From: JANWZL01 sp041640815
GTDB lineage: Bacteria; Pseudomonadota; Gammaproteobacteria; Burkholderiales; Thiobacillaceae
NCBI GenBank assembly: GCA_041640815.1
Contig: JBEPZO010000027.1
Location: 1-26,250 of the forward strand
Direction of reading: 5' to 3'
Length of the DNA: 26,250 nt
The translations under genes and the position numbers were made by a program. Positions within the stretch are counted from its first letter, which is position 1; every line of letters starts with the position of its first letter. Of this stretch, positions 15,920-23,487 are shown in pieces. The notes under the pieces are model-generated. The model was not told where the DNA came from, did no database searches, and worked only from the letters and a program-made list of their open reading frames with translations.

Positions 15920-16525
15920 ATGTTGCCCTTACTGCTGACCCTGCTCACCGCCTACCTGATCGGCTCCGTGTCTTTCGCCGTGCTCGTCAGTCGCCTCTAC
16001 GGCCTGCCGGACCCACGCAGCTTCGGCTCCGGCAACCCCGGTGCCACCAATGTCCTGCGCACCGGCCGCAAGAGCGCGGCCGCCCTCACCCTCGCTGGAG
16101 ACGCCGCCAAGGGGGCGCTGGCGGTCCTGATGGCAGATTGGGTGAGCCGGGCCTACGGGCTACCCGACTGGACCGCGGCGCTGGCTGCGCTGGCGGTGTT
16201 CGCGGGCCACCTCTGGCCCGTATTCTTCTCCTTCCAAGGCGGCAAGGGCGTGGCCACCGCGTTGGGCGTGCTGCTGGCGCTCAACCCCTGGCTGGGTCTA
16301 TCTTGCCTTGCGACCTGGCTCGCCGTGTTCGGCTTCACGCGCATCTCCTCGCTCTCCGCCCTCACCGCCGCCACTCTCGCCCCGCTGTATGCCTGGTGGT
16401 TGAGCGGTGAGGCGTGGCTTAGCGGCGCCATGCTCGCCCTAGCGGCGCTCATCTTCTGGCGGCACCGTTCGAACATCCGCAAGCTCCTACGCGGCGAGGA
16501 GGCCTGCTTCGGCAAAAAGGGCTGA
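15920..16525 (+). CDS. plsY: PlsY, acyl-phosphate:glycerol-3-phosphate acyltransferase
   Basis: A 201-residue integral membrane acyltransferase. The three conserved PlsY motifs are present: SFGSGNPGATNVLRTG with the preceding GSVSFAVL, FQGGKGVATALGVLL, and HRSNIRKLLRGEE near the C-terminus. There are about five hydrophobic segments. PlsY transfers the acyl group of acyl-phosphate (made by PlsX) to the sn-1 position of glycerol-3-phosphate, giving lysophosphatidate, the first step of phospholipid synthesis. It is followed 6 bases later by the unrecognised membrane protein gene, implying a shared transcript. Confidence 0.95.
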   Translation: MLPLLLTLLTAYLIGSVSFAVLVSRLYGLPDPRSFGSGNPGATNVLRTGRKSAAALTLAGDAAKGALAVLMADWVSRAYGLPDWTAALAALAVFAGHLWPVFFSFQGGKGVATALGVLLALNPWLGLSCLATWLAVFGFTRISSLSALTAATLAPLYAWWLSGEAWLSGAMLALAALIFWRHRSNIRKLLRGEEACFGKKG

Positions 16526-16531
16526 TGGGCC

Positions 16532-17305
16532 ATGGCGTGGTTTCAAAAGGAAATGGACTATGCCAGGGACAGCTTGACTGCAGCCTCGCAGGCCGCCATC
16601 GACCGCGCTGGCGAACGTCTGTCGCAGGTGATGGCCGAAGGCGTTCGCCTGGCTGGCCAAGAACTGCGCGAGGTCGTACACAGCGCCAGCCGTGAGATCG
16701 ATGCCAAGCTCGACAAGATCTCCGAAGAACTGCACAACCAGCGCCAGTTCACCAAGGACGACGTGCGCGAATTGGTCGACTACGCTGCCGATCGGCTGTC
16801 ACAGGTGCTCGACGAGCGCATCAGCGTGATGAAACGCGAGATCACCGAGCTGGTGCGCGAGAAGACGGAATATTTCAAGGCCGAGGTGGATAGCTTCTTC
16901 ATCCGGCGCCAGCAAGACCTCGCCCGCGAGCGGCGGCGCATGGTGCTCAACATCGCGCTGGCGCTGGCCGCCTCTTTGAGCGTGGCGCTGGTGGGCCTAT
17001 GGTACAAGGGCTACATCGGCGGCGCCGAGGTCGATATGTTCACCGTCTTTCGCATCGTGCTGGCGGCGCTCACCGGTGGCTATGGCGTTTACCTGGCCGT
17101 GAGCCTCATCACCCGCTGGCTGCGCATGGCCGAGCATCGCAAGGACCTGCTGTTCCTGGTGGCCCGTTACTGGGGGGTGTTACGACCTAGCAGCGTCTTC
17201 GGCACCTTCATCCTGCTCATCGTCTCGGCACTGGTGCTGCTGTTATTGGCCTTCCCCGAGCAGGTGTTCGAATGGCTAGGCCTAGCGTGGCCAGCGTGGA
17301 AGTGA
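16532..17305 (+). CDS. Unrecognised coiled-coil membrane protein
   Basis: I do not recognise this 257-residue protein. Residues about 5-135 are charged and strongly helical with heptad spacing (for example LDKISEELHNQRQF and MKREITELVREKTEYFKAEV), so a long coiled coil or amphipathic helix bundle is likely. Three hydrophobic segments follow, near 137-157, 172-195 and 223-245. There is no signal peptide; the N-terminal part is probably cytoplasmic. It starts 6 bases after plsY and its 3' end overlaps the tsaD 3' end by 24 bases on the opposite strand. The last two segments resemble small phage-holin-like or DUF membrane hairpins, but nothing supports lysis. Cotranscription with plsY suggests a membrane-related role, as inference only. 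The coding call rests on length, composition and gene spacing. Confidence 0.75.
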   Translation: MAWFQKEMDYARDSLTAASQAAIDRAGERLSQVMAEGVRLAGQELREVVHSASREIDAKLDKISEELHNQRQFTKDDVRELVDYAADRLSQVLDERISVMKREITELVREKTEYFKAEVDSFFIRRQQDLARERRRMVLNIALALAASLSVALVGLWYKGYIGGAEVDMFTVFRIVLAALTGGYGVYLAVSLITRWLRMAEHRKDLLFLVARYWGVLRPSSVFGTFILLIVSALVLLLLAFPEQVFEWLGLAWPAWK

Positions 17306-18316
17306 GTCTTCAGGTACGACTGACAAATCTGCCAGATCCCAGCGCGGCCGCACGCTGAAGGCGCCCCCCAGCTCGCCTGCAGCCATGCGCAGGGCACCGG
17401 CATAGGCGATCATGGCGCCGTTGTCGGTACACAGCTCCAACGGCGGGTAGAAGACGCTGAAGCGGTTCGTCCGCGCCTCGGCATCCAGGCGTGCGCGCAG
17501 CGCCTGATTCGCCCCTACGCCGCCGGCCACCACCAGGCGCGTGAGGCCGGTCGCCTTGAGCGCCGCCAGGGCCTTGCCGGCCAGCACGTCGACCACCGCG
17601 AGCTGGAAGGCAGCGGCGATGTCCGCAGCGGCATCGCGCCCCACACGGTTGACCAGGGTGAGCACGGCGGTCTTCAAGCCGGCGAAGCTGAAATCCAGGG
17701 TTGGGCTAGCGAGCATCGGGCGCGGCAGCTTGTATCGATAGGGGTCGCCGTGGCTCGCCAGCCTGGCCACCGCCGGACCACCCGGGTAGCCAAGCCCCAG
17801 CAGCTGCGCCACCTTGTCGAAGGCCTCCCCGGCCGCATCATCGAGGGTTTCGCCCAGCAATTGATAGCGCCCCACCCCCTCGACTCGCATCAGCTGGGTA
17901 TGCCCGCCAGAAACCAGCAGCGCGACAAAGGGCGGCGAGGGCCGTGGCTCGGCCATGAGGGGCGAAAGCAGATGCCCTTCGAGGTGATGCACGGGAATAG
18001 CCGGTATGCCCAGCGCGAAGGCCAGACCGCTGGCCAGCCCGGCCCCCACCAGCAAGGCGCCCGCTAGCCCTGGCCCCTGGGTATAGGCCACGGCATCGAG
18101 GTCGGTGAGCATGAGGCCGGCATCCGCCATGACCTTGCGTATCAGCCGCGGGGCGCGACGGATGTGATCGCGGGAGGCAAGCTCCGGCACCACGCCGCCA
18201 TACTCTGCATGCATCGCCACCTGCGTATGCAGTGCATGCGCGAGTAGGCCGCGGTCGCTGTCATAGACGGCGACACCGGTCTCATCGCACGAGGTCTCGA
18301 GGCCTAATACCAGCAT
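17282..18316 (-). CDS. tsaD: TsaD, tRNA N6-adenosine threonylcarbamoyltransferase
   Basis: A 344-residue Kae1/TsaD protein, the usual bacterial length. It contains the N-terminal LGLETSCDETGVAVYD, the metal-binding HAEYGGVVPELASRDH, the second block HHLEGHLLSPLM, the ATPase segment LLVSGGHTQLM, and the C-terminal VVAGGVGANQALR and CTDNGAMIAYAG. With TsaB, TsaE and threonylcarbamoyl-AMP from TsaC it forms t6A at position 37 of tRNAs that read ANN codons. The gene is divergent from rpsU with about 106 bases between the starts, the classical tsaD/rpsU arrangement of proteobacteria. The start ATG at 18316 gives the standard N-terminus. Confidence 0.96.
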   Translation of the reverse strand: MLVLGLETSCDETGVAVYDSDRGLLAHALHTQVAMHAEYGGVVPELASRDHIRRAPRLIRKVMADAGLMLTDLDAVAYTQGPGLAGALLVGAGLASGLAFALGIPAIPVHHLEGHLLSPLMAEPRPSPPFVALLVSGGHTQLMRVEGVGRYQLLGETLDDAAGEAFDKVAQLLGLGYPGGPAVARLASHGDPYRYKLPRPMLASPTLDFSFAGLKTAVLTLVNRVGRDAAADIAAAFQLAVVDVLAGKALAALKATGLTRLVVAGGVGANQALRARLDAEARTNRFSVFYPPLELCTDNGAMIAYAGALRMAAGELGGAFSVRPRWDLADLSVVPEDSLPRWPR

Positions 18317-18358
18317 GAGTGACCAGCATGGGGAAAGTACCAGTCAGGCGCATGCGTA

Positions 18359-18388
18359 TTGAAACGGCACCTGGCTCTGATATATATT
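18359..18388 (+). promoter_or_regulatory. Candidate sigma-70 promoter of the rpsU operon
   Basis: TTGAAA (18359-18364) is followed after 16 bases by TATATA (18381-18386), or after 18 bases by TATATT (18383-18388). It would drive rpsU and probably yqeY, dnaG and part of rpoD transcription. The rpsU ribosome binding site AAGGA lies at 18413-18417. Confidence 0.55.
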
Positions 18389-18422
18389 TGCATGCTTTGA
18401 TTCGTTCATGTGAAGGAATTGC

Positions 18423-18635
18423 ATGCCTAGCGTTCGCGTCAAGGAAAACGAGCCATTCGAGGTGGCCTGGCGCCGATTTAAGCGCACTGTTGAGAAGACA
18501 GGGATACTTACCGAACTGCGTGCCCGCGAATACTACGAGAAGCCGACGCAGGAGCGTAAGCGCAAGCTCGCTGCGGCCATCAAGCGCCATCACAAGCGCC
18601 TGCGCAGCCAGCAGTTGCCCCCCAGACTCTACTGA
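18423..18635 (+). CDS. rpsU: 30S ribosomal protein bS21
   Basis: A 70-residue basic protein matching bS21 throughout: MPSVRVKENEPFEVAWRRF, KTGILTELRAREYYEKPT and RKRKLAAAIKRHHKRL. It binds the small subunit near the 3' end of 16S rRNA and helps initiation. GAAGGA is placed well before ATG 18423. It heads the macromolecular-synthesis block rpsU-yqeY-dnaG-rpoD, which links ribosome, primer and sigma-factor supply. The yqeY start is 22 bases after its stop. Confidence 0.98.
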   Translation: MPSVRVKENEPFEVAWRRFKRTVEKTGILTELRAREYYEKPTQERKRKLAAAIKRHHKRLRSQQLPPRLY

Positions 18636-18657
18636 CCTTCTAACCTCATCCTCTCGC

Positions 18658-19101
18658 ATGTCCCTCAAGGCGCAGATCAACGAGGACATGAAATCGGCGC
18701 TGCGCGCTCGCGACAGTGCCCGCCTGTCTGCACTGCGCTTGTTGCTCGCTGCCATCAAGCAGCGCGAGATCGATGAGCGCGTCGAGCTCGACGACGCAGG
18801 TGTGCTGAGCGTCATCGACAAGCTGATCAAACAGCGCCGCGACGCCATCAGCCAATACACCGCCGCCGCTCGCCAAGAGCTGGCCGAGCGCGAACAGTTC
18901 GAGATCGACGTCCTCAGTGCCTACCTGCCGCAGCCGTTGACGGCTAGCGAGATCAACGCGCTGGTTGCGCAGGCGATCGAGGCGACGGGTGCCGTTTCCG
19001 CGCGCGATATGGGCAAGGTCATGAACTGGCTCAAGCCCAAGGTCGCCGGTCGCGCCGACATGGCTGCCGTGTCGGCTCAGGTCAAGGCCGCCTTGGGTTA
19101 A
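18658..19101 (+). CDS. yqeY: GatB/YqeY domain-containing protein
   Basis: A 147-residue protein of the YqeY family. The start at ATG 18658 (MSLKAQINEDMKSALRAR) is the normal family N-terminus; the longer open frame upstream overlaps rpsU and is not coding. Recognisable blocks are SALRLLLAAIKQREIDER, KQRRDAISQY and VLSAYLPQPLTASEI, and the C-terminal MGKVMNWLKPKVAGRADM. The domain is shared with the tail of GatB, the amidotransferase that makes Gln-tRNA or Asn-tRNA, but free-standing YqeY proteins have no proven reaction; tRNA binding is assumed from GatB. It commonly sits between rpsU and dnaG in proteobacteria, as here. Confidence 0.93.
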   Translation: MSLKAQINEDMKSALRARDSARLSALRLLLAAIKQREIDERVELDDAGVLSVIDKLIKQRRDAISQYTAAARQELAEREQFEIDVLSAYLPQPLTASEINALVAQAIEATGAVSARDMGKVMNWLKPKVAGRADMAAVSAQVKAALG

Positions 19102-19120
19102 GCGCCGCATCACCTACAAT

Positions 19121-19139
19121 GGGGGAAGCATGATCCCCC
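19121..19139 (+). promoter_or_regulatory. Hairpin enclosing the dnaG ribosome binding site and start codon
   Basis: GGGGGA (19121-19126) pairs perfectly with TCCCCC (19134-19139) around the 7-base loop AGCATGA, which contains the ATG of dnaG (19130-19132). In mRNA the purine-rich ribosome-binding segment would be paired. This could lower dnaG translation relative to rpsU and rpoD, but that is inference. Confidence 0.45.
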
Positions 19140-20839
19140 AAGATTTCATCCAAACCCTGCTCGACCGCACGGACATCGTCGCCGTAATCGAGCGCTATGT
19201 CCCGCTCAAGCGCGCCGGGGCCAACTACCAGGCGTTATGCCCTTTCCACAGCGAAAAGACCCCCTCCTTCACCGTCAGCCCCAGCAAACAGTTCTACCAT
19301 TGCTTCGGCTGCGGCGCGCATGGCACCGCCATCACCTTCCTCATGGAACATGTCGGCATGAGCTTCGTCGAGGCCGTGCAAGAGCTGGCCGCCCGGGTAG
19401 GCCTACAGGTGCCGAGCGTGACAGCGCCCCAGGTCGAGGCGCGACGGCATCGCGACGACCTCATCGAAGTGTTGGCGCAGGCCGCCCGTTTCTACAGGCA
19501 GACGCTCAAGCTTAGTGCACAAGCGATCGACTACCTGAAAGGCCGCGGCCTGAAGGGCGAGACGGCCGCCCGTTTCGGTCTCGGCTACGCGCCTGACGAG
19601 TGGCAGCCCTTAGCGCGCGCCTTCGCCGACTACCAGGCCCCGATCCTCGAGGAGGCGGGCCTAGTCATCCGGGCAGAGGCAGGCAGACGCTACGACCGCT
19701 TCCGCGGCCGGATCATGTTCCCAATCCGCAACGCGCAAGGACGGGTGATTGGCTTTGGTGGTCGGCTACTCGGCGAGGGGGTGCCGAAATACCTCAACTC
19801 GCCACAGACCCCCCTGTTTGCCAAGGGACACGAACTGTATGGGCTCTATGAAAATCGACGCGCCATCCAGCAAGCGGGCGAGGTGCTGGTGGTCGAGGGC
19901 TACATGGATGTGGTCATGTTGAGCCAACATGGCGTTGACAACGCTGTGGCCACCCTTGGCACGGCTGTCACCTCGGAGCAGGTGCGGCGGCTGTTCAGGC
20001 TCGCCGATCGCGTCGTGTTCGCCTTCGATGGCGACCCTGCCGGGCGCCAGGCGGCCTGGCGCGCACTCGAGAACACCCTGCCTGAGCTGCATGACGGCAA
20101 GCAAGCGCGTTTCATGTTCCTCCCCGAAGGCGAGGACCCGGACAGCTATGCCCGCCAGCATGGCGGAGCGGCCTTTCGTCAGCTCATCGCGCAGGCCGTA
20201 CCGCTGTCGGACTTCTTGATCGACGGCCTCAAACAGAGGACCGAGCTTGGCTCGACCGAGGGTCGCATCAAACTGCTCAAGCTGGCAGAGCCTTATTTGC
20301 AGCAGCTAACCCACGCCCCTTTGCTCGCTGCTGCCTTGCGCGCTCGGCTAGGCGAATTGAGTGGACTACCGCCCGTTCGCGGCGTCCTCGAGGGCAAGGC
20401 AAGCCCAATGCGGGCACGCGTGCCGCCGCTACGTTCCTCCCCATGGCGCACGGCCCTGCTCGCCATCCTGCAGAATCCCCACCTGGCCGACCGGCTTGCC
20501 CAGCTTCCCGCCGACCCAGCCCCCGAGGCGCAGCTGCTGCGCGAGGTACTCGCCGTGCTGCAGCGCTCAGCGCAGCCGATGTCTACCCACGAGCTGATCG
20601 CCGCCTTCCGCGACCATCCACAGCGCGCCGCCTTGGAGCAGTTTGCCGCGCAGCTAGCCAGCCGCGGCGCGGACTACGATGCCGAGGCTGACCTCGCTTG
20701 GGCTTTGCGCAAGCTCGAGCAGATGCAAAGGCGTAACGAACTCCGTCAACTTAGCCGTAAACCGCTTGCCGCTCTGACAAATGACGAGTTACAGCGCCTG
20801 CGCGAGGTCACACGCGCGATGAAACCCGCCCCCTCATAG
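19130..20839 (+). CDS. dnaG: DnaG, DNA primase
   Basis: A 569-residue primase. The N-terminal zinc-binding domain has Cys37, His40, Cys58 and Cys61 (CPFHSEKTPSF, HCFGCGAHG). The catalytic core includes RFRGRIMFPIRNAQGRVIGF and GGRLLGEGVPKYLNSPQTP, and the TOPRIM domain has VVEGYMDVVM and FAFDGDPAGRQAA with the acidic metal ligands. The C-terminal part (about 440-569) is helical and should bind the replicative helicase DnaB. DnaG makes the RNA primers for lagging-strand synthesis. It lies between yqeY and rpoD. The length is typical of betaproteobacteria. The start codon is the ATG inside the hairpin listed separately. Confidence 0.97.
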   Translation: MIPQDFIQTLLDRTDIVAVIERYVPLKRAGANYQALCPFHSEKTPSFTVSPSKQFYHCFGCGAHGTAITFLMEHVGMSFVEAVQELAARVGLQVPSVTAPQVEARRHRDDLIEVLAQAARFYRQTLKLSAQAIDYLKGRGLKGETAARFGLGYAPDEWQPLARAFADYQAPILEEAGLVIRAEAGRRYDRFRGRIMFPIRNAQGRVIGFGGRLLGEGVPKYLNSPQTPLFAKGHELYGLYENRRAIQQAGEVLVVEGYMDVVMLSQHGVDNAVATLGTAVTSEQVRRLFRLADRVVFAFDGDPAGRQAAWRALENTLPELHDGKQARFMFLPEGEDPDSYARQHGGAAFRQLIAQAVPLSDFLIDGLKQRTELGSTEGRIKLLKLAEPYLQQLTHAPLLAAALRARLGELSGLPPVRGVLEGKASPMRARVPPLRSSPWRTALLAILQNPHLADRLAQLPADPAPEAQLLREVLAVLQRSAQPMSTHELIAAFRDHPQRAALEQFAAQLASRGADYDAEADLAWALRKLEQMQRRNELRQLSRKPLAALTNDELQRLREVTRAMKPAPS

Positions 20840-20846
20840 CACGGTC

Positions 20847-20880
20847 TATAATTTGTTTTGTTAAGCGCTCATCTTATAAT
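20847..20880 (+). promoter_or_regulatory. Candidate promoters upstream of rpoD
   Basis: TTGTTT (20853-20858) and a perfect TATAAT (20875-20880) are separated by 16 bases. A second perfect TATAAT stands at 20847-20852 but lacks a recognisable -35. The 84-base dnaG-rpoD gap therefore probably gives rpoD its own transcription start, as in other macromolecular-synthesis operons. Confidence 0.55.
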
Positions 20881-20923
20881 GGTTTACTTTACTTCCCTGC
20901 CACAACAGCGAGTAATTTGAGCG

Positions 20924-23074
20924 ATGCCTACCCAGAAAAAGTCGGCCAACGTCAAATCTTCCGCTTCTACCAAAGTGAACGCCAAATCCGACCGTGTTAA
21001 GCCAAACGCGCTCAGCGCTCGATCGTCAGACGAGTCGGTTACGACTGAGCCGTCTGCGAAACCGCAGCGCGTCAAAAGCGAGCCAGCTCGTTCCCAATCA
21101 GCCAAGAGCGAACGTCACGAGCTGGTTGAGGACGCCTCTGCACTCCGCACGCGTCCAGGGAAAAAGACCAGTACCAAGGTTTCCACGTCGAGGCCATCCC
21201 TCGAACCTGTCCAGAATGATGCCCCGCAGCGGGCTGAGAGTAAAACCGAACAAGAAGAACGCCGCACACGACTTAAGGCCCTCATCCTCCTCGGCAAAGA
21301 ACGCGGGTATCTGACTTATGCCGAGATCAACGACCACCTGCCCGATGACATGCTTGATGCTGAACAGATTGAGAACATCATCAGCATGATCAACGACATG
21401 GGCATCCAGGTCTACGACGAGGCGCCTGATGTTGAGACCCTGCTCATGTCCGACAACACTCCGGCCGTTGCAGACGAGGACGTGGTCGAGGAAGCCGAAG
21501 CGGCTCTGTCGAGCGTCGATTCCGAGTTCGGCCGTACGACTGACCCCGTACGCATGTATATGCGGGAGATGGGTACGGTGGAGCTCCTCACGCGGGAAGG
21601 CGAGATCGAGATCGCCAAGCGCATCGAGGAAGGGCTCAAGCACATGGTGCAGGCCATCTCCGCCTGCCCGCTGAGCATCACCCAAATCCTCGATCTAGCG
21701 GAGAAGGTTCGCCGTGACGAGATGCGCATCGACGAACTCGTTGACGGCCTTGTCGATAGTCAAGGCGAAGACATCAACTTGGAATTGGCTGAGGCTGAAA
21801 CGCCCACCGACGATGATTTAGAAGACGATGAAGAGGCCGGAAACGGCATGAGCGCCGCCAGCCTCGCCCAGCTCAAGGCCGATGCCTTGGAGCGCTTCGA
21901 CGCCATACGCAAGTGCTTCGACAAGATGTGCGCCGCGCGCAATCGGCAAGGTCTTGGCAGCAAGCAGTACAAGAAGCTGCAGGAAGAGATCTCCAACCAC
22001 CTGATGGGCATCCGCTTCACTGCGCGGCAGGTGGAAAACCTGTGCGAGACCGTCCGCAACCTGGTCGAGGAGGTGCGCTCGCATGAGCGCGCCATTATGG
22101 ACATCGCCGTAAACAAGTGCGGCATGTCACGCAGCTACTTCATCAAAGTTTTTCCGGGTAACGAAGGCAACCAGGAGTGGGTCGCCAGAGAGATTGCGGC
22201 TGGCGAACCTTATTCCGAACTACTCGCCCGCCACCAATATGACATCAACGAGCATCAGCAGAAGCTTGCCGAGCTGCAGGCGCGCGTCGGCTTACCGGTC
22301 AAGGAGCTCAAAGAGATCAACAAGCAGATGTCCACCGGTGAGGCCAAGGCCAGGCGTGCCAAGCGCGAGATGATCGAGGCCAATCTTCGCTTGGTCATCT
22401 CCATCGCCAAGAAATACACCAACCGTGGCCTACAATTCCTCGACCTCATCCAGGAGGGCAACATCGGTCTAATGAAGGCGGTGGACAAATTCGAATACCG
22501 CCGGGGTTACAAGTTCTCCACCTATGCCACCTGGTGGATCCGACAAGCCATCACACGCTCAATCGCCGACCAGGCACGCACCATTCGTATCCCGGTGCAC
22601 ATGATCGAGACCATCAACAAGATGAACCGCATCAGCCGCCAGATCCTGCAAGAGACTGGCGTCGAGCCCGATGCGGCGACACTCGCGCAGCGCATGGAGA
22701 TGCCTGAGGAGAAGATTCGCAAAATCATGAAGATCTCCAAAGAACCAATTTCCATGGAAACGCCCATCGGCGACGACGAAGACAGCCACCTTGGCGATTT
22801 CATCGAGGATTCCTCGACTATCGCACCCGCCGATGCTGCCATTTACGCCAGTCTCCAAAGCGTTACGCGAGAGGTTCTCGATACCCTTACTCCCCGCGAA
22901 GCCAAGGTCCTGCGCATGCGTTTCGGCATCGAAATGAACACCGACCACACTCTGGAAGAGGTCGGCAAGCAATTCGATGTCACCCGTGAACGCATTCGCC
23001 AGATCGAGGCCAAGGCGCTGCGAAAATTGCGCCACCCCTCGCGTTCGGAGCGGCTGCGCACCTTCCTGGATTGA
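20924..23074 (+). CDS. rpoD: RpoD, primary sigma-70 factor
   Basis: A 716-residue primary sigma factor. Residues 1 to about 105 are a low-complexity Lys/Ser/Thr-rich extension seen in betaproteobacterial RpoD. Region 1.1 lies near 110-175 (LKALILLGKERGYLTYAEIN), region 1.2 begins at DPVRMYMREMGTVELLTREG near residue 206, and a non-conserved acidic insert follows. Region 2 carries QFLDLIQEGNIGLMKAVDKF and the promoter-melting/-10 helix YATWWIRQAITRSIADQ near 533. Region 4.2, the -35 reader, is VTRERIRQIEAKALRKLRHP near 685-705. It directs RNA polymerase to housekeeping promoters. Only a weak ribosome binding site precedes ATG 20924; candidate promoters lie in the gap upstream. Full length, no disruption. 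Confidence 0.98.
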   Translation: MPTQKKSANVKSSASTKVNAKSDRVKPNALSARSSDESVTTEPSAKPQRVKSEPARSQSAKSERHELVEDASALRTRPGKKTSTKVSTSRPSLEPVQNDAPQRAESKTEQEERRTRLKALILLGKERGYLTYAEINDHLPDDMLDAEQIENIISMINDMGIQVYDEAPDVETLLMSDNTPAVADEDVVEEAEAALSSVDSEFGRTTDPVRMYMREMGTVELLTREGEIEIAKRIEEGLKHMVQAISACPLSITQILDLAEKVRRDEMRIDELVDGLVDSQGEDINLELAEAETPTDDDLEDDEEAGNGMSAASLAQLKADALERFDAIRKCFDKMCAARNRQGLGSKQYKKLQEEISNHLMGIRFTARQVENLCETVRNLVEEVRSHERAIMDIAVNKCGMSRSYFIKVFPGNEGNQEWVAREIAAGEPYSELLARHQYDINEHQQKLAELQARVGLPVKELKEINKQMSTGEAKARRAKREMIEANLRLVISIAKKYTNRGLQFLDLIQEGNIGLMKAVDKFEYRRGYKFSTYATWWIRQAITRSIADQARTIRIPVHMIETINKMNRISRQILQETGVEPDAATLAQRMEMPEEKIRKIMKISKEPISMETPIGDDEDSHLGDFIEDSSTIAPADAAIYASLQSVTREVLDTLTPREAKVLRMRFGIEMNTDHTLEEVGKQFDVTRERIRQIEAKALRKLRHPSRSERLRTFLD

Positions 23075-23082
23075 TCGCATTC

Positions 23083-23103
23083 AGGGGCGGGGCAGCCGCC
23101 CCT
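23083..23103 (+). terminator. GC-rich hairpin between rpoD and the tRNA
   Basis: AGGGGCGG (23083-23090) pairs with CCGCCCCT (23096-23103) around GGCAG, an 8-bp stem. No T-run follows; the tRNA begins two bases later. It may be a processing or pausing structure rather than a terminator, leaving the tRNA on the rpoD transcript. Confidence 0.4.
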
Positions 23104-23105
23104 GC

Positions 23106-23184
<79 letters not shown>

Positions 23185-23211
23185 GAACACCAGCAAAATC
23201 AACGTGTTACA

Positions 23212-23242
23212 AATAGCCGACAATTGAAGTCGGCTATTTTTT
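23212..23242 (+). terminator. Intrinsic terminator after the tRNA
   Basis: AATAGCCGAC (23212-23221) pairs perfectly with GTCGGCTATT (23229-23238) around a 7-base loop, followed by T residues to 23242. This is a textbook rho-independent terminator and probably ends the rpoD-tRNA transcript. It marks the end of recognisable chromosomal content. Confidence 0.88.
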
Positions 23243-23262
23243 GCCCGTTTTTCGGGATTCAC

Positions 23263-23336
23263 TGTCCCCGATTTGTCCCCGATCGTCCCCTGTTTTCCTG
23301 GCCTTTCAAGTAGCGCTGTCCCCGAAGTGTCCCCGG
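23263..23336. repeat. Five phased GTCCCC repeats (TGTCCCCGA type)
   Basis: The core GTCCCC begins at 23264, 23275, 23285, 23318 and 23329; four of the five copies are TGTCCCCGA or TGTCCCCGG. Spacing is 11, 10, 33 and 11 bases, so each cluster is in helical phase and the second cluster starts 54 bases after the first. Such arrays serve as arm-type sites of integrase/excisionase, or as iterons of a replication or partition protein. The position between the tRNA terminator and the first accessory gene fits either. Confidence 0.6.
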
Positions 23337-23462
23337 AGGGGGATCGCTCCGGCTGCCGGAGCGGTCGAGCGTAGCACGACCGGCAAGCGCTCCTGCAGCG
23401 AAAAGGAACAGTTTTGTTCTCTTTTTGCCAGTTTCTTGCGGGAAGTGGCATAGAAAATATCT

Positions 23463-23475
23463 GACCATCCTGGTC
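23463..23475. promoter_or_regulatory. Operator-like palindrome before the accessory operon
   Basis: GACCA (23463-23467), TCC, TGGTC (23471-23475) form a 5-bp inverted repeat with a 3-base centre. It lies just upstream of the GGAGGG ribosome binding site of the regulator gene and next to a weak -10-like TATCTG, suitable for autoregulation. It could also fold in mRNA. Confidence 0.35.
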
Positions 23476-23487
23476 TCTGGAGGGAGC

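Larger units (their letters stand above)
23185..23487. other. Non-coding leader of the accessory region
   Basis: About 300 bases without a supportable gene. In order: the tRNA terminator, the phased GTCCCC repeats, an 11-bp stem (23342-23352 with 23356-23366, one wobble, CTG loop) that overlaps and excludes a second hairpin CGGTCG/CGACCG (23362-23367 with 23377-23382), a weak GAACA/TGTTC hairpin followed by CTTTTT (23406-23426), a weak promoter-like TTGCGG (23436-23441) with TATCTG (23458-23463), and the palindrome GACCA-TCC-TGGTC (23463-23475) just before the ribosome binding site. No integrase gene or remnant is visible. Confidence 0.6.

Noticed and set aside
16532..17305. Phage holin
   Set aside because: It is far longer than typical holins, has a long coiled coil, and no phage genes are near.
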